Notes under the pieces: model-generated
Seen by the model: the letters and a program-made list of their open reading frames with translations, nothing else
Databases searched by the model: none
Told to the model about the DNA's origin: nothing
In this document: piece after piece, positions 6,148-10,937 of the stretch
Numbering within the stretch: the stretch's first letter is position 1
Layout: every line of letters starts with the position of its first letter
Translations under genes and position numbers: made by a program
Assembly: GCA_002342165.1 (NCBI GenBank)
Contig: DDPM01000154.1
Location: forward strand, 1 to 10,937
Direction of reading: 5' to 3'
From: Hylemonella sp. UBA2468
GTDB lineage: Bacteria; Pseudomonadota; Gammaproteobacteria; Burkholderiales; Burkholderiaceae_C
Length of the DNA stretch: 10,937 nt

Positions 6148-8296
6148 ACAGCTTGTGATGTTGGACCCAAGCAAGTCAGAGTTTGGCTTGATCTTGCGTG
6201 CCCGCGCCTTTGCGGAGCCGCTTTTAGTGGACGAATGCCTTGATACAGGTGAGCCCACCTTAGCTCATGCCGATGGCGTAGCCGCTTTGTTGCGTGGCGT
6301 TGGAGGCTCGGAGGTCTTACAGGCGGCTTCTTATTTGGTGTATGCCACGACCTATTTGCAAAAACCCAGAGAGGTCATTGCAAAGGCCTTTGGCGAGAGT
6401 TTTGCAGAATTGTCTCTGGAGACCACCAAACTTGTTCAAATACAACGCCAAGCGCGGGGGGCTTCGAAAAGTCTGCAAACTGAAAACATCCGAAAGATGT
6501 TGTTGGCGTTTTCGCGCGATTTGCGAGTGGTGATGCTGCGTTTGGCCTCACGGTTGCAAACACTGAGGTACTTTGCGGCGTCCAAACAACCCGCATCCCC
6601 TGAATGGGCCCAAGAGTCTCTCAATGTGTTTGCCCCGCTGGCCAACCGCTTAGGCATTTGGGACTTGAAGTGGGAAATTGAAGACCTTTCGTTCAGATTT
6701 TTAGAACCCGACACCTACCACCAGATTGCCCGTTTGCTGGATGAAAAACGTGCAGACCGCGAGGCCCATTTGGAGCAACTGCGTGCGCAGCTAGAGTCCG
6801 ATTTATTGACCCAGGGCGTTCAAGCCCAAGTATTCGCGCGGCCCAAACACATCTACAGCATTGTGAAAAAAATGCGCGGCAAGTCCTTGGGATTCGAGCA
6901 AGTATTTGACTTGCGTGCCCTGCGTGTGGTGGTACCCCAGGTGAGCGACTGTTATGCCACCTTGAGTTGGGTTCATGGGCAGTTTCAGTCCGTACCCGAA
7001 GAATTTGACGACTACATCGCCAAGCCTAAGGTCAACGGCTATCAGTCTTTGCACACTGTGGTTCGGGATGTTCAAGGTCGGGCCATTGAAATCCAAATTC
7101 GTACGCAACAGATGCACGAGCACGCCGAACATGGCGTGGCTGCCCATTGGGTTTACAAAGAGGCTGGTGTGAAAGGGTATGAGGGCGCCAGCGCCAACAC
7201 CTCGTACGACGCCAAAATTGCCGTGCTACGCCAGCTGCTGGATTGGCAACGTGACTTGTCTGCACAAACCGCCATTTTTGACGACCGTATCTATGTGCTG
7301 ACCCCAGATGCAGCTGTAGTGGAGTTGCCCCAAGGCAGTACCGCCGTGGACTTTGCGTACACCGTCCATACTCAATTGGGTCACCGTTGCCGAGGTGCCA
7401 AGGTGGATGGGGCGTTGCTGCCATTGAATACGCCGCTTAAAAATGGCCAAACTGTTGAGATATTGGCAGTCAAAGAGGGGGCGGGCGGTCAGGCTCAAGG
7501 CCCCTCCAGAGATTGGCTTAACCCTGACTTGGGATTTATGGCCAGCCCCCGAGCTCGGTCCAAGGTGCGGGCTTGGTTCAATGCGCAAGCCCTACAAGAC
7601 ACCGTAGCGCGCGGACGGGAAGCCGTCGAAAAACTGCTTCAGCGTGAAGGCAAAACTTCCATGCGCTTGGATGATTTGGCAGCGCAACTGAGCTTTGAGA
7701 CAGCCGACGCCTTGTTTGAGTCGGTGGGCAAAGATGAGTTTTCGTTGCGGCATATTGAGCAGCTTTGGCGCACCCCTGAGAAGAGCGTACCCTTGGTGGA
7801 CTTGCCGCTGCTCAAGCGCTCGCGCAGCGATGCTTCAGCGGTTGGCGTGCTTGTGGTGGGTGTGGGATCCTTGCTTACTCAGCTGGCCAAGTGCTGCAAA
7901 CCGGCACCTCCTGACGACATTCGGGGTTTTGTCAGCCGGGGTAAGGGTGTGAGCGTGCATCGTTCGGAGTGCGCCAACTTGCTGGAAATGGTGTTGCGCC
8001 ACCCCGAGCGGGAGCTGGAAGTGGATTGGGGCTTGGGAAATGCGGGTGCTGCGCATGAGTCGGCCCTGTACCCCGTGGATGTGACCGTGGAAGCACACGA
8101 TCGGCAAGGCTTGCTGCGCGATGTGACCGAGGTGTTTGCAAAGGAAAAACTCAATGTCACAGGCGCTCAGACGCAAACCATAAAAGGGGTGGCATGGATG
8201 ACTTTGACCGTAGAAGTCAGTGATGCGAGCCGCTTGCAAAGGGTGTTGGCTTCTGTGGAGGCTTTGCCTGGGGTTCGCAGAGCTCGGCGCAAGTGA
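6140..8296 (+). CDS. relA: (p)ppGpp synthetase RelA (GTP pyrophosphokinase), synthetase-only
   Basis: RelA transfers pyrophosphate from ATP to GTP/GDP when uncharged tRNA occupies the ribosomal A site, producing the stringent-response alarmone. At 718 residues it is close to E. coli RelA (744). Domains in order: pseudo-hydrolase HD domain (about 20-180), where the metal-binding His-Asp pair is replaced by Val67-Tyr68 (SYLVYATTY); synthetase domain (about 234-340) with RPKHIYSIVKKMRG, the EFDD motif at 288-291, NGYQSLHT and EIQIRT; TGS domain (about 381-445); helical region with SRDWLNPDLGF; zinc-finger/RIS region with Cys585-Cys586 (KCCKP) and VHRSEC; and a C-terminal ACT domain (about 644-718). 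EXDD in place of RXKD plus the lost HD pair mark a monofunctional synthetase, so a separate SpoT hydrolase should exist elsewhere. The start may be GTG 6140 (overlapping the hydrolase by 8 bp) or ATG 6158 (10 bases after its stop); neither has a clear Shine-Dalgarno. Confidence 0.96.
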   Translation: MPEQLVMLDPSKSEFGLILRARAFAEPLLVDECLDTGEPTLAHADGVAALLRGVGGSEVLQAASYLVYATTYLQKPREVIAKAFGESFAELSLETTKLVQIQRQARGASKSLQTENIRKMLLAFSRDLRVVMLRLASRLQTLRYFAASKQPASPEWAQESLNVFAPLANRLGIWDLKWEIEDLSFRFLEPDTYHQIARLLDEKRADREAHLEQLRAQLESDLLTQGVQAQVFARPKHIYSIVKKMRGKSLGFEQVFDLRALRVVVPQVSDCYATLSWVHGQFQSVPEEFDDYIAKPKVNGYQSLHTVVRDVQGRAIEIQIRTQQMHEHAEHGVAAHWVYKEAGVKGYEGASANTSYDAKIAVLRQLLDWQRDLSAQTAIFDDRIYVLTPDAAVVELPQGSTAVDFAYTVHTQLGHRCRGAKVDGALLPLNTPLKNGQTVEILAVKEGAGGQAQGPSRDWLNPDLGFMASPRARSKVRAWFNAQALQDTVARGREAVEKLLQREGKTSMRLDDLAAQLSFETADALFESVGKDEFSLRHIEQLWRTPEKSVPLVDLPLLKRSRSDASAVGVLVVGVGSLLTQLAKCCKPAPPDDIRGFVSRGKGVSVHRSECANLLEMVLRHPERELEVDWGLGNAGAAHESALYPVDVTVEAHDRQGLLRDVTEVFAKEKLNVTGAQTQTIKGVAWMTLTVEVSDASRLQRVLASVEALPGVRRARRK

Positions 8297-8305
8297 GTCG
8301 AAAAG

Positions 8306-8311
8306 TACAAT
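8306..8311 (+). promoter_or_regulatory. Possible -10 box upstream of yebC
   Basis: TACAAT is the best -10-like hexamer in the 73-bp relA-yebC gap. At 17 bp upstream the sequence is CTCGGC, a poor -35. The size of the gap compared with its neighbours is the other hint that yebC has its own promoter. Confidence 0.2.
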
Positions 8312-8359
8312 CAATTCTGGGCAAGATCAATAAAAGTTGGCCGCAGCCCCTTTTTTTCT

Positions 8360-8363
8360 AAGG
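8360..8363 (+). promoter_or_regulatory. Shine-Dalgarno of yebC
   Basis: AAGG is followed by six bases (TAAGAC) and the ATG at 8370, a normal spacing. A run of seven Ts (8351-8357) precedes it. Confidence 0.6.
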
Positions 8364-8369
8364 TAAGAC

Positions 8370-9089
8370 ATGGCTGGTCACAGTAAGTGGGCGAATATTC
8401 AGCACCGTAAGGGGCGACAAGACGAAAAACGCGGCAAGGTTTGGACCCGCATCATTCGTGAAATCATGGTGGCAGCCCGCTCAGGCGGGGCTGATGTGTC
8501 TGCAAACCCGCGTTTGCGCTTGGCCATTGACAAAGCCAAAGCTGCCAACATGCCCGCAGACAACATCAAACGCAATATTGATAAGGCCACCGGCAATTTA
8601 GAGGGTGTGACCTACGAAGAAATCCGCTATGAAGGCTATGGCATCGGTGGTGCAGCGGTTATTGTGGACACCATGACCGACAACCGTGTGCGCACCGTCG
8701 CGGAGGTGCGCCATGCGTTTTCCAAATACGGCGGCAATATGGGCACCGAGGGTTCGGTGTCGTTTCAGTTCAAGCACTGCGGCCAGATGATTTTGGCTCC
8801 GGGCACCGCTGAAGACCGCGTGATGGAGGTGGCACTGGAGGCCGGCGCAGACGACGTGGTGGCCGATGAAGACGGTGCCATTGAGGTTTTGACCAGCCCC
8901 GCCGAGTTTGAGAAGGTACGCAACGCTCTAGATGCCGCAGGGCTTAAACCAGATGTGGCTGAGGTGACGTTCCGACCCGAAAATCACATTGAGCTGACTG
9001 GAGACGACGCAGTACGCATGCAAAAACTCTTGGATGCACTTGAAGATCTTGACGATGTTCAAGATGTGTTCCACAACGCAGCGCTGTAA
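8370..9089 (+). CDS. yebC: YebC/TACO1-family translation factor
   Basis: A cytosolic protein of the YebC/TACO1 family, long annotated as a transcriptional regulator; later work on the family supports a ribosome-associated role relieving stalling at difficult sequences such as proline runs. The 239-residue length is typical. The diagnostic N-terminus [23 protein letters not shown] is followed by [47 protein letters not shown] and by [27 protein letters not shown], then an acidic C-terminal third ([15 protein letters not shown]). The start ATG at 8370 has AAGG at normal spacing. It lies 73 bp after relA and 15 bp before purD, in the yebC-purD-hemF order I recognise from Comamonadaceae. It belongs to the full-length housekeeping form. 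Whether it acts on DNA or on the ribosome cannot be told from the sequence. Confidence 0.96.
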   Translation: MAGHSKWANIQHRKGRQDEKRGKVWTRIIREIMVAARSGGADVSANPRLRLAIDKAKAANMPADNIKRNIDKATGNLEGVTYEEIRYEGYGIGGAAVIVDTMTDNRVRTVAEVRHAFSKYGGNMGTEGSVSFQFKHCGQMILAPGTAEDRVMEVALEAGADDVVADEDGAIEVLTSPAEFEKVRNALDAAGLKPDVAEVTFRPENHIELTGDDAVRMQKLLDALEDLDDVQDVFHNAAL

Positions 9090-9104
9090 AAGAAAGCTCT
9101 GAAT

Positions 9105-10424
9105 ATGAAGGTCCTGGTGATTGGTGGAGGTGGTCGTGAACACGCTTTGGCTTGGAAATTAGCCCAGTCTCCTAATGTGCAGCGTGTGTATGTGGCGCCA
9201 GGCAACGGCGGCACGCAGCGTGATGCCGATCTCATCAATGTGCCCATCACGGACTTGCAGGTCCTTAGGGCTTGGGTTCAGGCCGAGCAAATTGATCTCA
9301 CAGTGGTGGGGCCTGAAGCCCCTTTGGCCGCAGGCGTGGTGGACGAGTTTCGTGCCCATGGTTTGCGTATTTTTGGCCCTACGCGCGCCGCGGCCCAGTT
9401 GGAGTCTTCCAAGGCTTTTTCTAAAGCATTTATGAAGCGCCACGGCATTCCCACTGCCGCCTACGACACCTTTACCGACCCTAAGGCGGCGCACGATTAC
9501 ATAGACCGCATGGGCGTGCCTATTGTGGTCAAGGCCGATGGCTTGGCTGCTGGAAAAGGCGTGGTGGTAGCCCATAACTTGCAGGAGGCTCACGAGGCGG
9601 TGGACTTTATGTTGCTGGACAACACCTTGGAGGTGACCCATAACGCCGACTCCAGTGGCCAAGCGGTGCCGCGCGTGGTGATTGAGGAGTTTTTACAAGG
9701 CGAAGAAGCCAGTTTCATCGTGCTGTGTGACGGCAAAAATGTCTTGGCGCTGGCCACCAGCCAAGACCACAAGCGCTTGCAAGACGGCGACCAAGGCCCC
9801 AACACTGGGGGTATGGGTGCGTACTCTCCTGCACCGGTTGTCGCCCCTGAGGTGCATGCTCGGGTCATGCGTGAAATTATTGGCCCCACTGTTCGGGGTA
9901 TGGCCCAGGACGGTGTGCCTTACACCGGTTTTTTGTACGCCGGTTTGATGATCGACGCGAAGGGTGTTCCCAAAACGCTGGAATTCAACTGCCGTATGGG
10001 TGACCCCGAAACCCAGCCCATCATGATGCGCCTCAAAACTGACCTGCTCGACATGATGCTGGCCGCCACAGAAGTGGGGCTTGATGGCGAACCCACAGGT
10101 GCTTTGGGTCGTATGGAGCTCGAATGGGACCGCCGCTGGGCTTTGGGTGTGGTGATGGCGGCTTCCGGTTACCCACTGAACCCGCGTAAGGGTGATGCCA
10201 TTGCCGGTCTACCGCAGGACCAGCAAGACGCTATGGTGTTCCATGCGGGTACCGTGTTTGAGGGTGATCGGCTCGTCACTTCAGGCGGACGTGTGTTGTG
10301 TGTGACCGTATTGGGGGACACCATCAAGCAGGCCCAGCAAAGGGCCTACGAGCTTGCCAAAGGGGTACACTTTGTTGGCATGCAGTACAGACAAGACATT
10401 GGTCACCGCGCACTCAAAAACTAA
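9105..10424 (+). CDS. purD: Phosphoribosylamine--glycine ligase (GAR synthetase)
   Basis: PurD catalyses the second step of de novo purine synthesis: 5-phosphoribosylamine, glycine and ATP give glycinamide ribonucleotide. The 439-residue monofunctional enzyme has the N-terminal [19 protein letters not shown] loop, [13 protein letters not shown], the ATP-grasp loop [16 protein letters not shown] (about 143-158), [33 protein letters not shown], and the family signature at Arg297 to Gln304 (RMGDPETQ, where Met replaces the more common Phe). The C-terminal part ([22 protein letters not shown]) is complete, ending at TAA 10422-10424. ATG 9105 is preceded by the weak purine tract AGAAAG (9091-9096) at 8 bases. 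The 15-bp gap from yebC suggests co-transcription; purD is not next to other purine genes here, a scattered arrangement that is common in this group. Confidence 0.97.
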   Translation: MKVLVIGGGGREHALAWKLAQSPNVQRVYVAPGNGGTQRDADLINVPITDLQVLRAWVQAEQIDLTVVGPEAPLAAGVVDEFRAHGLRIFGPTRAAAQLESSKAFSKAFMKRHGIPTAAYDTFTDPKAAHDYIDRMGVPIVVKADGLAAGKGVVVAHNLQEAHEAVDFMLLDNTLEVTHNADSSGQAVPRVVIEEFLQGEEASFIVLCDGKNVLALATSQDHKRLQDGDQGPNTGGMGAYSPAPVVAPEVHARVMREIIGPTVRGMAQDGVPYTGFLYAGLMIDAKGVPKTLEFNCRMGDPETQPIMMRLKTDLLDMMLAATEVGLDGEPTGALGRMELEWDRRWALGVVMAASGYPLNPRKGDAIAGLPQDQQDAMVFHAGTVFEGDRLVTSGGRVLCVTVLGDTIKQAQQRAYELAKGVHFVGMQYRQDIGHRALKN

Positions 10425-10429
10425 ATTTC

Positions 10430-10439
10430 GAGACGTCTC
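10430..10439. repeat. 10-bp palindrome in the purD-hemF gap
   Basis: GAGACGTCTC is a perfect palindrome occupying just over half of the 19-bp gap, at the place where a Shine-Dalgarno for hemF would be expected. It may be chance; no consensus is recognised. Confidence 0.3.
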
Positions 10440-10443
10440 TGAT

Positions 10444-10937
10444 TTGAAACCGACTCTAGATCAGCCCGATACCGCAGCTGTTCGACATTACCTGCAAGGC
10501 TTGCAGCAACGCATTACTGCGGCTGTGACAGAGAAAGACGGTTCCAGTTTTGGGTCGGATGCTTGGCAAAAACCACCGGGTGAACCTTTGCAAGGTCATG
10601 GCTTGACCCAAATTTTGGAAGGTGGTTCAGTTTTTGAGCGGGCCGGATGTGGTTTTTCTTCTGTACAAGGCCCCAAGCTGCCTCCCTCAGCCACCCAACA
10701 TCGGCCTGAGTTGGCGGGCTGTCCTTTCGAGGCGATGGGCGTGTCTTTGGTGTTTCATCCCCGCAACCCCTATGTGCCGACTGTGCATATGAATGTGCGA
10801 ATGTTGTCAGCTATAGATGCCAATGGGCAGGGTGTGTGCTGGTTTGGCGGAGGCATGGATCTGACCCCTTACTACGGTTTTGACGAAGACGCTATCCATT
10901 TCCACACCGTGTGCAAATGGATAGCGTCTTCGTCAAA
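10444..10937 (+). CDS. hemF: Oxygen-dependent coproporphyrinogen III oxidase, 5' part only
   Basis: HemF uses O2 to decarboxylate two propionates of coproporphyrinogen III, giving protoporphyrinogen IX in heme synthesis. About 165 codons are present of roughly 300. Recognised segments are [16 protein letters not shown] near the N-terminus, [54 protein letters not shown], and the family signature [23 protein letters not shown]. The most likely start is TTG at 10444, 19 bases after purD; the next in-frame ATG lies well inside the conserved domain, and the Shine-Dalgarno is weak. After the Cys-Lys that ends near 10917 the reading frame runs into the reverse complement of 10879-10901, giving the residues WIASSSK, which do not resemble HemF. 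The coding sequence should be trusted only to about 10914; the last 23 bases are probably not native. Confidence 0.92.
   Translation, partial: MKPTLDQPDTAAVRHYLQGLQQRITAAVTEKDGSSFGSDAWQKPPGEPLQGHGLTQILEGGSVFERAGCGFSSVQGPKLPPSATQHRPELAGCPFEAMGVSLVFHPRNPYVPTVHMNVRMLSAIDANGQGVCWFGGGMDLTPYYGFDEDAIHFHTVCKWIASSS
10879..10937. repeat. 59-bp near-perfect inverted repeat at the window end, probable fold-back artefact
   Basis: Arms 10879-10901 and 10915-10937 (23 bp each) are exact reverse complements. The 13 bases between continue the symmetry about base 10908 (CACAC/GTGTG), with one mismatch (C10902/C10914). The left arm encodes conserved HemF residues (FDEDAIHF) and so is native. The right arm is its copy, running exactly to the last base of the window. 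Confidence 0.9.

Noticed and set aside
8338..8358. Possible intrinsic terminator (GGCCGCAGCCCC followed by seven Ts) before yebC
   Set aside because: Only about three base pairs can form before the T-tract, too weak for a terminator; the tract is more likely part of the yebC leader.
1..10937. Search for a novel accessory system, mobile element, CRISPR array, tRNA or sRNA
   Set aside because: Every gene is a recognised housekeeping type except the hydrolase, coding density is high, the largest intergenic gap is 104 bp, and no repeats, integrase or RNA folds were seen.

Overview
The window looks like a chromosomal housekeeping segment from a betaproteobacterium of the Burkholderiales, most like the Comamonadaceae. 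I base this on the protein sequences (Mfd, IspD, RelA, YebC, PurD and HemF all read as that family) and on gene order, with mfd divergent from the ispD/ispF locus and yebC-purD-hemF in a row. GC content appears moderate, roughly mid-50s percent by eye, which fits lineages such as Limnohabitans or Rhodoferax. I cannot fix the genus from sequence alone.

Layout from left to right. (1) Bases 1-2930, minus strand: mfd, transcription-repair coupling factor, cut by the left edge so the C-terminus is missing. (2) 2931-3034: a 104-bp divergent intergenic region rich in small palindromes. (3) 3035-4321, plus: an ispD-ispF fusion for the MEP isoprenoid pathway, starting with TTG. (4) 4326-5120, minus: bdhA, 3-hydroxybutyrate dehydrogenase, convergent with ispDF and only 4 bp from it, starting with GTG. 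(5) 5161-6147, plus: an alpha/beta hydrolase, divergent from bdhA across 40 bp and overlapping the next gene. (6) 6140-8296: relA, a synthetase-only (p)ppGpp synthase with a degenerate HD domain. (7) 8370-9089: yebC/TACO1-type translation factor. (8) 9105-10424: purD. (9) 10444 to the right edge: the 5' part of hemF, aerobic coproporphyrinogen oxidase.

Hydrolase-relA and yebC-purD-hemF look like two co-directional transcription units or one long one. Gaps are -8, 73, 15 and 19 bp. The functions are basic: DNA repair, isoprenoid precursors, polyhydroxybutyrate-derived carbon use, stringent response, translation, purine synthesis and heme synthesis.

I see no mobile element, CRISPR array, RNA gene, phage gene or undescribed defence-like system. 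The points that most deserve a second look are a near-perfect inverted repeat filling the last 59 bases, which is probably a fold-back artefact that corrupts the end of hemF; the IspD-IspF fusion, which is unusual for a betaproteobacterium; a low-complexity insert in Mfd; and the palindrome cluster between mfd and ispDF.
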